Source of the DNA: Rhodeus uyekii
Taxonomy: Eukaryota; Chordata; Actinopteri; Cypriniformes; Acheilognathidae
Assembly: GCA_037043235.1 (NCBI GenBank)
Contig: JAWRVZ010000028.1
Location: forward strand, 5,094,501 to 5,158,500
DNA length: 64,000 nt
Direction of reading: 5' to 3'
How positions within the stretch are numbered: position 1 is the stretch's first letter; the number at the start of each line of letters is the position of its first letter. Under the pieces are notes generated by a model. It saw nothing but the letters and a program-made list of their open reading frames with translations, made no database searches and was not told where the DNA came from. The position numbers and the translations under genes are program-made. Shown piece by piece: positions 1 through 40,234 of this stretch.

Positions 1-217
1 ATACAATAAATGTTTTTTACCATGGCTGCACGTGTTCAACAACGTTTTTTTGTCAATTACAATGCTTGGTGTGAAACAAAATTTTATACCGATTTTTTAT
101 CGAAAATTAGGGGTGCGCGTTATACACGTGTGCGCGATATACTCGAATAAATACGGTACATGTACGTATATATAATTTATTCCTTTGATGCTAAGCTGCA
201 TTTTCAGCCTCATAACT

Positions 218-220
<3 letters not shown>

Positions 221-312
<92 letters not shown>
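221..312. repeat. (GT)n microsatellite
   Basis: About 46 uninterrupted GT units. It sits inside a degraded dispersed repeat: the left flank matches the 'gctgcattttcagc' segment and the right flank the 'gatgctgaaaattcagctttg' segment of a repeat family seen again near 2165, 13340, 25480 and 58175. A shorter GT run follows at about 435-451. Open frames across it are only Val-Cys repeats. Confidence 0.95.
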
Positions 313-313
<1 letters not shown>

Positions 314-927
314 CTTTTCCATATACCAACATTAGATACAAGAGTTGTGATGCTGAAAATTCAGCTTTGCATCACAGGAGTAAATTAAATATATGAATGA
401 ATATATATGTACAAAATGTTTGTTTGTTTGTTTGTGTGTGTGTGTGTGTGTTAAACATACACACAGACATATTTTCCCTGTATATTTACTCTTTATTTTG
501 TAAAGAAAAAACACTTCTTGTAAACAAACACATTTAGTGTACTTATTCGTATTATTTTGTATTCAAAATATTGATAAAATATAAAATTACATACTATTAA
601 ACACAGATTTAAGACATTTTACGTCATCCTTGGAAGTTTACTGAGGCCACCTAGTGGTAATATACATATTAAGAGAAGTTAGAAAACAACTCAACTTAAT
701 GGAGGTAAAAATAAAAAAAGAGAGAGATGAAAAGGAAAAATTAGAACTGGGACATACGAGTGTACTCAGCCTGGAATTTATTGACTATGAAATGTATTGA
801 AATAGTTTACTAGTATCAATATTGCTTGATTGAGTATGGAAGGATTCTTTTGTAGAGTGGAAGAAAGTTAAGGAAAGCTTTGGAGTTTTGTGTGATTACA
901 AACGAATTATGTATAAATATATATATG

Positions 928-933
<6 letters not shown>

Positions 934-971
<38 letters not shown>
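934..971. repeat. (AT)n microsatellite
   Basis: Run of alternating AT in otherwise unremarkable AT-rich intergenic DNA. No gene is seen between 1 and about 2590 on either strand. Confidence 0.9.
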
Positions 972-974
<3 letters not shown>

Positions 975-1689
975 CATCATAGAATGATTGCCATGGCAAT
1001 GGAAGCTGTGATTTTCTGTATTGCTGTAGTTTACAGCCATCTAGTGGCAGTACATGAGTCGAATCCTTCATGGTGAATCCCACTGTTGGGTGTAACACAT
1101 CATTCCAGAGTAATTCATTACAGGTATTCAATCACTTTTCCTTTGAAAAAATTAAAGTAAGCGATTACTCTTTGTTTTTCTGCAATTCAGTTGCAGTTAC
1201 TTCTGATATATTACATTAAATACTGTACAGACTATAGAACAATACTACTAAAAACAATAGTGGATTTAGCATCAACATTTTACATTAAAATGCATATTTT
1301 TAAAGTGACATTTTACACACTTTTGTCGGCTCAAGAAGAATTTAAACTGGTCAAGGTTGATATGGGATTTAGAAAGGAATTAGTAATAAATAAGGCAGTA
1401 CCTTTTAGAGAGTAATTAGTACAGTAATTACACTGTAGAAGATGTAATTAGTAGCTTGTAATTAATGACTTTTTAGATTAACTTACCAAAACACTTTGTG
1501 AGAGACAATAACACTATTACACAGTTGGTTAATTGTCACTGGGGCATGTTGTCATATCGTATGGACTACTGTAAGTTGTCATGATAAAACCTGCCATTTT
1601 TGTCAACAGAAAAACAATTATGAAACAAATAAATAAGAAATTACTATGGCATAATTAAATAATTAATATTTCGTTAATGTTTATAAAAT

Positions 1690-2205
1690 AAGTCTCTTCT
1701 GCTCACCGAAGCTGCATTTATTTGATCAAAAATAGAGTAACAACTGAAATATTGTAAGATAAAATTACATTTTAGAATGACCATTTTCTATTAAAATATA
1801 TTTCAAAAACGATTAACTTGTGCTTAATTATTAATATTAGTTCTTATTATTATCAATGTTTAAAAAATTCTGCTTATTATTTTTTGTAGAAACCATGATA
1901 CAGGTTATAATTGTATAAATAATATTATATAATGATAAATAATATTATAATTTACAATTATAAATGTCTTTACTGTCACTTTTGGTCAATTATGCATTAA
2001 ATTGACCAAAAGTGACAGTGACAAAAGTAAATACATGTATAATGCTACAAAAGAATAGCATTATAGTATTCATGTTCAAATATTTTTTTTTTTAAGTATT
2101 AATTTCCCTTTTTTTAAAGATCTTACATTCTGAATGATCATATGACACTGAAGACTGGAGTAATGATGCTGAAAATACAGCTTTGATCAAAGGAATAAAT
2201 TACAT
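1690..2205. repeat. Dispersed nonautonomous DNA repeat, composite with hairpin
   Basis: The left part begins 'tctcttctgctcaccgaagctgcatttatttgatc' in broken form and the right part carries the same family in reverse (near 2135-2205, 'gacactgaagactggagtaatgatgctgaaaat'). Copies recur at 13220, 22690, 25275, 54095 and 58020. Between the halves, 1972-1991 and 2000-2019 are perfect 20-base inverted repeats built from the tail of the family. The family abundance points to a cyprinid. Exact superfamily not determined. Confidence 0.7.
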
Positions 2206-2595
2206 TTGATAATAATTTATATATTTTTTAAAAACAATAAGAGTTTGTATTTTTCATTAAATAAAGTGTTCCAAAAACACTGAACAATCTTAAATATCCC
2301 AAACGTTTGACCGCCAGTACTTAGTGTAATGAATAAATATATTGTGACAACTTGCTGAAATAAAATTGATGATGATGAAAAATAAAACATACAGCTATCG
2401 TACCTGTTCCAGTCCAATGCATTTTAACCAGTGAACCTGTCCGTTTAAAAATCAGAAGTGAAAGATATATTTGCATGAGCGGGGTGGAGTGAGGGATGTT
2501 TTTCCCTGAATAGAACAGCACCGGTGCCAGATGTTCACGGCCCCAAAGGGAGCTCAGCTTTAGATTCATGAATAAATGAGGCATGCGACTCCTAC

Positions 2596-2677
2596 CTGTC
2601 ATCGGGGACTCAGATATGGCTTCATTCCCAGGAGAGAGCAGGACCAACTGGGAAGCATCAGGATTGCCTGGTTTCAT
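2596..2677 (-). other. Possible coding exon, unassigned
   Basis: On the minus strand an ATG at 2677 opens 27 codons ending at a good splice donor (ACAG|gtagga), in a locally GC-richer island within AT-rich DNA. The predicted residues begin MKPGNPDAS and end SESPMT. I do not recognise the peptide, and no partner exon was found to the left. The open frame continues through the donor for another 90 codons of low-quality sequence. It could be a 5' exon of an unknown gene whose remainder lies beyond the left edge, or chance. Confidence 0.2.
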
Positions 2678-2929
2678 GGGATGTCACCGTCTGCACACAC
2701 GCGACTCTCCCTTCACATGGCGTTATTTGAGGAGATTTAGGATGGTATCGCAGCTGAATGAACCATTATGCTCTCTTTCTTCATCCCTCAATCACACATA
2801 TGAAAGACACTTATGGAGGAAAAGTGCAGAAAGTAAAAATACATTTCAGTATGGAGCCATTACACCAATAAAAAGTACTAAAACAATATCGTTTCTCATT
2901 AAAGATTTATATATTTCATCAGTGTAATA

Positions 2930-4480
2930 GTTGCCAAGCTTAATAATTAAACACTCATGATATTTTCGCTGGTCAATTGGGCAATGCGTCACCACACTCT
3001 CATATCAAGCGCTATGACGCTTCAAATGACATGTATTTAAGGGCGCTTCTGTCTATTCTGCCATATATACAGAAAGCTAAATCTGTTTAAAAAGGGCTAA
3101 GTGTAGGATTCAGAAACTCAAAATTTTGTTATCATTTGCTCATCCGTTCATCTTCAGAACACAAATGAAGATTTGTCTATTGACGGCTACACGACTACCA
3201 TTTTGATGCTTTAAAAAGTTCATAAAGAGATCAAACTAATCCATATTGATTGAGTGGTTTAGTCCAAAATTTCTGAAGAGACTCGTTCACACAGATTGAG
3301 TTTAGAATTTTATTTACAAATAAACATTCATCAACGTGCACATCAGCCGTGGTAAACGAAAGTTCAAGCATGTGATGTGTGAGAACCAGTGAGGTTCATA
3401 GGAGAAACTTCATGATCATCACAATCATAATCATCAATTAATAAAAATTGATTTGGAGAATGACAGTTTAAACATAACAGTTAAGTAAAACACTGCATAG
3501 TAAATAACTTACAACAATAATTGTGATTAATGAATTAAATAATGCTCATAAATGTTTCTTGATGTTTGTTCAATATTTCAATATTATATTAAAACAATGG
3601 CATCGATTTAAAAAAATTCCATATAAAAGACTTGCAAGTTTGTCTGCCTTTTATTAGAATTAAATATTTATTTTCAAAATAAAATTATAATTGAATTAAT
3701 TAAAAATCTAAACTGAATAAAGTAGTAGGTATAAAAAATTATCACACTTCATTTACTCTAACATCTCTTTTTATTAAACACTCATATTTTTTTAATTATA
3801 AACATACTTTTTTATTTACTTAAATACAATCTACATTACGCTTCCATGCCAAATACTGTCTTGTTTGCCTTATATTTTATAAAATGCTCTTACAGTTATA
3901 TAAATTACAAATGCCAGAAATGTAACGTCATTGTAAAATAAAATGACCTTACTAAACAGCAATTAATACAACTTTTATTGACCTTTTTAAATTGTACTTT
4001 AAAAACCATCCTATTATATTTTCTTCCTGCAGATCTTTTTGTCATATATTTTTAATTAAAATCAAAAACAAAAATCTATTTCTTTAAATGTAAACCATGT
4101 TTAACCACATAATTAAATTATGATATTTCTAATCTTTATTTTTTGCTTTTATCATTCAACCTGAATTACTAATTGATTCATTTTATAGCAATATCAAAAG
4201 CTACGTTTTATGTGCTGTACAAAATAAACTATTATCATATGAATACTGATTTAGGAGCAAAACTTAATTTGACCGTTATCCTTTATGTTAAAAAGATTAA
4301 CATTTTCATAAATAGTTTTATTTCATACAGTTACATTTAACTTTAATGACATCTTTCTGTTGTTCCAGTGAAGATCGTTTTCATGGGAACAGCATAAATT
4401 TGCATTGTCACCGGCAGCTATATAATCATGTGACTTTAACCGCTTAACTATGACTTGCTTTTCTCATAAAATCACAACAA
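2930..4480. other. AT-rich intergenic stretch, nothing recognised
   Basis: Very AT-rich sequence without convincing open frames, splice-flanked exons or RNA genes. It contains only scattered A/T runs up to the immunoglobulin leader exon. Confidence 0.6.
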
Positions 4481-4482
4481 AA

Positions 4483-5011
4483 ATGGCATTTTTCATTTTT
4501 CTCGCCATCTTGCTTTAGTCACTGACTCTAGGTAACTTTCATATCTCATCTTTTATCATGATTTATGCCCCTTTTCCTTATTATATGTGTATGTTTTGCA
4601 CTGCTATATTTGTATGTTTGCTACTTTTTGAACATGTCTTAATAATTAATTGCATTATTGTTCACAGTTTGGAAACTGGAACCAGTGAAAATGAGAAAGT
4701 GGAAGTCAAAGTGACTCAAAGCCCTTCAGAGAAGACTCTTCAACAAGGATAATCAGTTACAATTAAATGCGAAACCAGTATTAATGTTGGTAATTGGTGT
4801 AATGGAAAATATTGTCTTAGCTGGTACCTCCAGAAATCAGGAGAAGCTCCTAAACTCATCATCTCTAGAGGAAATGAACGATCGTCCTCGATCCCATCTC
4901 GATTTAGTGGAAGTGGATCCAATAAAATGTTCCAACTGACCATCAGTGGAGTCCAGGCTGAAGATACAGGAGATTATTTTTGCTTTGGTGACTTAGGCGG
5001 TTATAGATTCA
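4483..5011 (+). pseudogene. Immunoglobulin light-chain V segment, pseudogene (leader plus V exon)
   Basis: Leader exon 4483-4531 encodes a hydrophobic signal start (MAFFIFLAILL) followed by an in-frame TAG at 4516, then a donor G|gtaact. The V exon starts after the acceptor at 4666-4667. It carries framework 1 (VTQSPSEKTLQQG), an in-frame TAA at 4750 where Gln is expected, first Cys (TIKC), Trp (SWYLQKSGEAPKL), framework 3 (SRFSGSGS, LTISGVQAEDTGDYFC) and a short CDR3. Both stops are one C-to-T change from Gln. The reading frames of leader and V exon do not join cleanly at the visible splice sites, suggesting another lesion. CDR1 has an extra Cys pair (NWCNGKYC). No J or C segment was found nearby, so this is an isolated relic or the edge of a light-chain cluster to the left. 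Confidence 0.9.
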
Positions 5012-5039
5012 CACAGTGATATACAGCCGTACAAAAACC
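5012..5039 (+). promoter_or_regulatory. V(D)J recombination signal sequence, 12-bp spacer
   Basis: Heptamer CACAGTG at 5012-5018, a spacer of exactly 12 bases, and nonamer ACAAAAACC at 5031-5039, directly after the V coding end. Heptamer and nonamer match the canonical consensus (nonamer last base C, a common variant). A 12-spacer signal on V is the arrangement known for kappa-type light chains. It is intact although the V gene is not, so it could still be a substrate for RAG cleavage. Confidence 0.93.
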
Positions 5040-5386
5040 TTCTTCAAGAACCTGAAGGAATCAACTGCTATGCTGCGATACAGGAAGTGAAACAGCTCAA
5101 TAACACACAGTGGGGAAGCAGAAGGTTTAGAGAAATATTCGCATTTAAATGGATTAGAAGATAAAAAGGCGTATGAACACTTTTTTATTTAACAGTAGTG
5201 GCTGAAAATGTCACTGATCCTCAAAGGGAGGGAATTTTAAGGTGGCATGATCCGATTTCACTATTCATCTGTTTCTTTCTTTAAATTATATTTAATTTCA
5301 TTTATTCATTAAATTAATTATGATTACAATCAAATCTCTTAATCTGCCACTTGACCAATAAGTTAAGTAGTAGCAGGACATAGCTA

Positions 5387-6412
5387 CACTCATTGGCCAC
5401 TTTATTAGGTACACCTTGCTAGTACCGGGTCGGACCACCTTTTCCCTGCAGAACTGCCTTAATTCTTCGTGGCACTGATTCAACAAGTGTCACAGTCTTA
5501 TCCCGTTGTTCACATCCGGGTCCCTTCTATGTATCTTCCATGTCCTTCACGTACCTGTCAGTGTTTAATCACTTACCTCAAGTCTCATCAGCTGGTTCCC
5601 ATCCCATGTTTGCCGCTTTGTTTTCTGTTTCAAATCTTTTGTTTCTCGTTTTTTGAAAGTAAAGTGAAGTTTCGCTGAATCTTGCTGCTTCAGAGTCCTC
5701 GCTCCGCATCGCTGGAAATATTCTTCAGATATTTTTGTTCATATTGATGTGAAAGCATCACGTAGTTGCTGCAGATTTGTCGGCTGATGTCATGATGCGA
5801 ATCTCCCGTTCCAGCACATCCAAAAGATGGTCTATTGGATTGAGATCTGGTCACTCTTGAGGCCTTTTTTTTTAGTTTTGTGAACTCACTGATTTAACAT
5901 TGAGCTTTGTGACATGGTGTGCTTTCCTGCTGGAAGTAGCCATCAGAAGATGATACACTGTAGTCATAAAGGGACGGACATAGTTGGTTCTAATGGACCC
6001 AAAATGTGGCAATAAATCCCCCTTGCACCATTACAGCAGCAGCAGCCTGAACCGCTGATACAGGGGAGGATGGATCCATGCGTTCATGTGGTTTACACCA
6101 AATTCTGACCCTTCCATCTGAATCTTCTATTGTCCATTGGTGGGTCTGTGTGAATTGTAGCCTCAGTTTGCAGTTCTCAGCTGACGGTAGTGGCTCCGGT
6201 GTTTCTTCTGCTTCAAGGTTTGACGTGTAGTGCGTACAGAGATGTTCTTCTGCAGACCTCGGTTGTGTTTCTTTGATTTACTGTTGCCTTTCTCTCAGCT
6301 GAACCAGTCTGGTCATTCTCCTCTGACATCAACGAGGTGTTTTCAGCCACTCACTGGATATTTTCTCCTTTTCAGATCATTCTCTAAACCCTAGAGATGG
6401 TTGTGTGTGAAA
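5387..6412 (-). mobile_element. Tc1/mariner-like transposon relic (minus)
   Basis: The left end reads 'cactcattggccactttattaggtacacc', a well-known fish transposon terminus. In reverse complement the body matches a DD34E-type transposase gene in fragments: segments for 'snagcaggaaag', 'PDLNPIE'-like (near 5830-5855, minus), and a terminus-proximal 'LPRRIKAVLQ'-like piece near 5440. Multiple frameshifts and stops mean it is dead. An unrelated segment of about 230 bp interrupts it near 5490-5720. Right end not precisely defined. Confidence 0.75.
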
Positions 6413-6414
6413 AT

Positions 6415-7415
6415 CGTCAATGTTTCAGATCATGAAAGATATCATCGTCAAAGATAACAAGTAAACCCAAAATGGTATTTTTAAATGAACGTTGTTATTA
6501 TTAAGGGGAAACAAAATCGAAACCTTCATGGCTCTGTGTAGTAATTGATTGAAGCAGCAACGACTCATCCAAGAGGTCGCAAGAGACCCCACAACAACAT
6601 CCAAAAGAACTGCAGGCCTTATTCACCTCAGTTAAGGTCAGTGTTCATCACTCCTTCATAAGAAAGAGACTACACAAAAATGGCCTGTTGGCAGAGTTCC
6701 AAGACAAAAACCACTGCTTAGCAAAAAGAACATTAAGCCTTGTCTCATTTTTGCAAGAAAACATCTTGATGATCCCCAAGACGAGGCAAAAGTTGAACTT
6801 TTTGGAAGGTGTGTGTCTCATTACATCTTACGTAAACAAACAAAAAGAACATCATACTAACAGTAAAATATGGTGGTGGTAGTGTGATGGTCTGGAGTTG
6901 AAATGGAGCCATGAATGAAATGAATTCAGCAATGAATTCTGCTGTCTACCAAAAAATCCTGAAGGGGAATGCCCGGTTATCTGTTTGTGAACTCAAGCTG
7001 AAGCAAACTTGGTTTCTGCAGCAGGACAATGATGGCTGAAGAAAAACAAAATGAGGACTTTGGAGTGGCCTAGTCAAAGTCCTGACCTGAATCCTATTGA
7101 GATGCTGTGGCATGTTCATGCTCGAAAACCCTCCAATTACAATTCTGCAAAGATAAGTGGGCCAAAATTCCTCCAAAGCTGTAAAAAAAACTCATTGCAA
7201 GTTATCGAAAACATTTGATTACAGTTGTTGCTGATAAGGGGCCCAAGCAATTATTAGGTTTAGGGGCCAACCACTTTTTTTTTTTTACAAAAGGTCCATA
7301 TAGATATAGATTTTTTTTCCCCTTAATAAAAACAACCTTCATTTAAAAACTGCATTTTGTGCATGTTATCTTTGACTAATATTTAAATTTGTTTGATCTG
7401 AAACATTTAAGTGTG
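6415..7415 (+). mobile_element. Tc1-like transposon relic with long terminal inverted repeats (plus)
   Basis: About 90-bp imperfect inverted repeats lie at 6415-6502 and 7318-7415; both contain 'gtcaaagataac' and 'tttaaatgaa..gttgtt.ttattaagggg' in opposite orientation. The interior, plus strand, contains typical Tc1 transposase landmarks in broken frames: the DNA-binding part near 6560-6640, 'tggtggtggtagtgtgatggt' (GGGSVMVWG-like) near 6871-6890, and 'cctgacctgaatcctattgag' (PDLNPIE) at about 7081-7101. Indels and stops show it is inactive. It abuts another Tc1-like relic in opposite orientation. Confidence 0.85.
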
Positions 7416-7419
7416 ACAA

Positions 7420-8750
7420 ACATAAAAAAACAAAAAAAATCAGGAAGGGGGGAAACTCTTTCACACCATATAGTATGCTTTGCCAGAGTCGTTGAGCTCG
7501 GTAAAGCCATAGTTTCCTCTTAATCTGTAGCCATGTCTCCTCCTAATCTCCTCCATGTCGCTTTAAAATATAACACTCTACAGGATTCAATTTTTTCGTT
7601 GCATGTGCCATGCTTTCACCATGAAAAAAAAACGTAAATCTGTGAACAAGTGTGTGTGTGTGAATAAGTGTCTTTTTAATGTAGGAGGCGGTTCTTACGA
7701 TTCTAGAGAGCATTTGATTGGGCAGAAAATCTGATGAGAAGCTGAAGAGTAGCGTGATGTCATCAAAATCAATGATCCATATTGGCGGAAGTGAGAGTGC
7801 AAATTTTGTCATTGTTTTGGAGCACACTATTATAGATAACAATAAGGCTAACATATTTATACTGAAAGCCCAAAAAACTTCAGCTTTGATTTCATGGGGA
7901 CTTTAAGCATTTTTGTTTTTATGAGAACATAAAGGGAAGCTACATGAAATTTGTAATTACAAAGTTTCACATCACAGGTCAGGAAAATTTAGTTCATTCT
8001 AGTAGAATGAAAGCTGATTAAAAATGAGAAAATCAATCATGAAAATAAAACCAGTCATTAATTTCATAGTATTTATTCAGTTATGTAAATGCTCAAAACA
8101 AACAACCTTTTCCCAGTTTTTCTTACAGAAATGTACATCTTAATGCATTCCACAAAAGTTATCACTAAAACCATGCAGTCTGACAGCTGGTTAGCTGGTT
8201 GACTAACCAGGATCCATCAGGTTTCTTGCATGTATTCTGTATAAAATGTGTGGTTCTTTGAAATGATTTTCAATTTGTGTTATTAGACACCAGTAAACAG
8301 CAACATCTATATATAAGGCAATACATTCCTGTATATGCTCCTTGTAGAACAGTTCAAAACTGCATATTAAGACATTCTCGTGATAGCTGGCAGGGAGATG
8401 TGTAGACTGCAGAGAAAAATAACAATCATATATTCATTTGATTGGCATTAATCACATCAGCAATACATTTGGATAGATAGCATTTTGGGAAAACTGACAA
8501 GATAAAAAAAAAGAGTCAACTCTACAGAAAATACACCCTCGCTGACCCTTCAGTCCAACGATGCCATATTAATGACGGCTTAAAACGTCACACAAAAAGA
8601 CATTGCATTCTTGGAGTTGTCACTATAGGGGACGTATGTATAGTAGGCGTTCATGGAAGAACGGTTTGAAGAGAATATTAACTCTTTCCCAACCATTGTT
8701 TTGTTTTTTCATTTTCTTTGCTTGCATATGATATCTGTGTTCTGATCTAA
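7420..8750. other. Intergenic stretch, no gene seen
   Basis: No convincing exon or RNA gene. An AATAAA on the minus strand at 8072-8077 could be a distant polyadenylation signal for nrbp2, but two repeats lie between and I cannot support it further. Confidence 0.4.
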
Positions 8751-8752
8751 CA

Positions 8753-9406
8753 CCGTATTTTCACACATATAACCCCCGGGTTATACCAGATTTTATAAAC
8801 TCCGCGGGGGGGTCACAAATCTTTTACACGTAATAATATTTCAATATATTTGTTCCGTCACTAAGAACATAAGGTTTTTTTTGCGGTATTTTCTTTCTGT
8901 TTTTCTTTCTTGTGAGGGTTGTTGTCTCTGGCGCTTGTACTGTCACTCTGACAGCTGGCGCTGATAGGCTGTCTGACCTGTCAATCATGCAAGAAGACGT
9001 GATTGGCTGTGCTGCATGAGGGCGGGCTCTTCTCATCTCATCCGATGATCAACATCTGTAGAATCGCATCTTAAGGGACGAGCTGCTGCACAGCGGGAGA
9101 CACTGCTGTTTCTTTTTCTTCTGATTCTGACTTGTGTTTGTTTTCTTATTGTTTGAATTTCGCGCACAAGCACTGTGTACCGAGCTGAACAGTTGTGGAC
9201 AATTGACGTCATGCGAGCAACATTCGAAATTTGTAATGTGAACTTACAAAAAAAGTTCATCAATCTATGGGTGCGGGTTATATGAAGGTGCGGGTTATGC
9301 CAACGAATTTTTTTTTTTTTTTTTTTTACACAGCCCCCAAACCCCTGCGGGCTATATGAGGGTGCAGATTATCTGCGTCTGCGGTTTATATGCGGGAAAA
9401 TACAGT
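8753..9406. mobile_element. Nonautonomous DNA transposon with 'TATTTTC..CATATAA' termini
   Basis: The left end 'ccgtattttcacacatataa' and the right end read in reverse ('ctgtattttcccgcatataa') are terminal inverted repeats. The interior is GC-richer than its surroundings and contains tandem 'gcgggttatatgaaggtgcgg' style subterminal copies and a poly-T run at 9308-9327. No transposase is seen. Confidence 0.65.
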
Positions 9407-9552
9407 GCTCTTTCAGAAAGTGTGTCATAGCGCCCTCTACCGAATACCAGTGAAATGACAGAAAGCCAAATTTTTGTGTGAATGGCGGAGGAGTTGTTAA
9501 GCAAGTTGATGTTTATAGGAGGCTACCTGAATAACAACAAATCTGGTTTCCA

Positions 9553-9660
9553 TTTTACATTTATGCATTTGGCAGACGCTTTTATCCAAAGCAATTTACA
9601 TTCAAATCAGTTCTTTCTTTCCCTGGGTTTAATGGCATAGATAGCGTAGCTCACCCCCAC
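9553..9660 (-). repeat. tRNA-derived SINE fragment (minus)
   Basis: Carries the tail signature 'tatgcatttggcagacgcttttatccaaagc' and a decayed piece of the tRNA-like body. Same family as the fuller copies at 13850, 39477, 50959 and 59207. Confidence 0.75.
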
Positions 9661-10063
9661 GAGTACTAACGTAAGGTTTGTTAATGCCACAGTAACACAA
9701 AAGTGTGAGTTATGTTTAACAGGACCAACACTCTCATGACAATCTGTAACTATGTAACATTTTGATGATTTGGTGGCTAATACATATGAGCTTATTTGTA
9801 CCATCCATTGTAATGATAGGATAAGCGTGCACAGCGACGGAGTAAGAATAAAAAATAGTTTTTCATTAGTCCAAACAGAACACCACTAGACAAAAAACTA
9901 AGGAGAACTCAGAAGAGTTTAAATAACAAGGAGCTAATTGGAAGAACAAAAACACATTTCTTATTCATTTAGCAGATTCTCCAGGCTTGTACTACTTGTA
10001 ATGTTCGAAACTTTGTATTGTAAGCACTCTTGTGTACTTTTGCATCTTCAGGATGAACCGCTT

Positions 10064-10131
10064 TCTGTATTCCTCAAATTGTAAGTCGCTTTGGATAAAA
10101 GCGTCTGCTAAATGAATAAATGTAAATGTAT
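10064..10131 (+). repeat. SINE/LINE 3' tail fragment (plus)
   Basis: Contains 'gtaagtcgctttggataaaagcgtctgctaaatgaataaatg', the 3' tail shared by the SINE family of this window; the tRNA-like head is missing. Confidence 0.7.
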
Positions 10132-10772
10132 GAAACACGTGTGGGATAATTAGCTAATGAACGACTAGGAAATCGGGAAGGGAAACAGAAACTGAACACG
10201 GAGAAACTATGTTTCAGTATTAATTACATCAATGTCTCGTGACATCATGTTGAATCAGGCCGTGCACCTTCAATGTGTCGGCATCTGCATTAGCGTACTT
10301 GCGTAGAGTGCGTTTCTAACCCCGGTGTGTTTTTCCCGTATAATTGCATTTAAGCTGCAAAATGAAGAAGATTGGCAAGTTTGAACATTAGGTTTTTCTA
10401 AACGGATTGTTTTTTCATATATCATCTATTGAGCTCTCCACAGCAGACACCTCCTACACCACACGCAAGAGAGGCAGAATTGCCCTTAAAACCTCCCATT
10501 GGATTGTGGGAAGGACGGTTCCTACAGTGACACCTGGAAGTGCTGGACGGAGGCTCGGGGAGGTAAGCACAATCATCTTAGACGGGCATTTCTGGTGCCC
10601 TCGAACCGGTCATAGAAACCAGTATGCCATGCTCTGCCAGAGTCTCAATTTCAACTATCCATACTAACTGACAAACTGGATCATTAGTTTCCCTTGTCCT
10701 TCTCGAATCTATTGGCGGACCTCCCTCTCAGGTTCCACTGGCACCGTCACCATGGCAACAGAGCATTGTCAT

Positions 10773-39177
<28,405 letters not shown>

Positions 39178-39320
39178 TATTTGTCAGGGAATGGCAGGCG
39201 AAGGAAACGCTCGGAGCCGCGCTGAATGACCACGCGAGATGACGCGATGCGGGTTACGCCACCGTCTGTGGGCATGCTTTTCTGTCAAGTGGCGATCGTT
39301 TCCAGCGTCCCTCGTTCATT
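39178..39320 (-). promoter_or_regulatory. nrbp2: CpG-rich 5' flank of nrbp2
   Basis: The 140 bp upstream of the nrbp2 start codon is markedly richer in CpG ('gaaggaaacgctcggagccgcgc', 'cacgcgagatgacgcgatgcg') than the surrounding AT-rich DNA, as expected for a CpG-type housekeeping promoter and 5' UTR. No TATA box is obvious. The transcription start is not determined. Confidence 0.55.
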
Positions 39321-39476
39321 TTAACATTCAATGCCATACATAAGTGTTAAATGAGAATAAAATGTCCCCTCCTTCATCGCTTTAAAAAGCGACACACGCA
39401 CACACTCTCGCACCGAGAGCAACTGTTGGCTCACAGATGACCGTAATGACTGGAGACAACACGACCTCACAACATT

Positions 39477-39615
39477 ACATGCTTTTATCCAAAACGACTT
39501 ACATTGCATTCAAGAAACACATTGACATTCTAATCAGTTCTTGCTTTCCCTGGAAATCGAACCCTTGATCTTGGCGTCGCAAGCGCCAAACTCTACTGCT
39601 TGAGCTACGGGAAAG
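39477..39615 (-). repeat. tRNA-derived SINE (minus)
   Basis: Tail 'gcttttatccaaaacgacttacattgcattc', then 'tcagttcttgctttccctgg', 'aatcgaacccttgatcttggcgtcgcaagcgccaaactctactgcttgagctac'. Lies just upstream of nrbp2. Confidence 0.88.
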
Positions 39616-40164
39616 CCTGCACACAACATACATGTCCATTTCAATATTAATCATACATAATGTTTATATATGTGTGTGTTTTATTACTCAAAACTGGTCT
39701 TAAGAGCATTTTTAAAAGTCTTTGTCTTGTCTCGACCTCAGACTAAAAAGAAAAAAGTACTCGTTTGAGATCTTACTTTTTATGTAACAGGATATACGTA
39801 ATATCTCAAGAGCAAGATGTGTTTACACAAACATGAGCACGATTACAAATGTGATATTGATTTTATACAAACGTTCAATAAACAAGTTAATAAGTGACAC
39901 ATTTTCGACTTGCTGTTTCGACAATGTTTCTTTACTAAATGAATAAGCTGCTTTTAACAATAAATGATTCAGTGGCTCACTCATTAAGTGGTTTGATTTC
40001 AGTTTCAGATATAATAGTAGATCTATAACAGCTCTATTAGTGTCTAGAATCTGACTGTTGAACTGAATACATTCTGATTGCTGCATTGAATAAATATGAG
40101 ACTGTAAATATGGACCTTTTAGAGGATTTTGAGGAGGTCTGATCTGGTCTTGACTTCAACAGTA

Positions 40165-40170
<6 letters not shown>

Positions 40171-40212
<42 letters not shown>
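40171..40212. repeat. (AT)n microsatellite
   Basis: About 21 AT units in intergenic DNA between nrbp2 and rarres2-A. Confidence 0.93.
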
Positions 40213-40216
<4 letters not shown>

Positions 40217-40234
40217 CAATGTAAAAAAATAAAG

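Noticed and set aside
160..396. Open frames of Cys-Val repeats here and at 23827 and 36445
   Set aside because: Pure (GT)n microsatellite translation; no gene context.
10407..10667. 86-codon plus-strand frame
   Set aside because: It lies antisense to the probable nrbp2 3' UTR and has no recognisable residues or splice partners.
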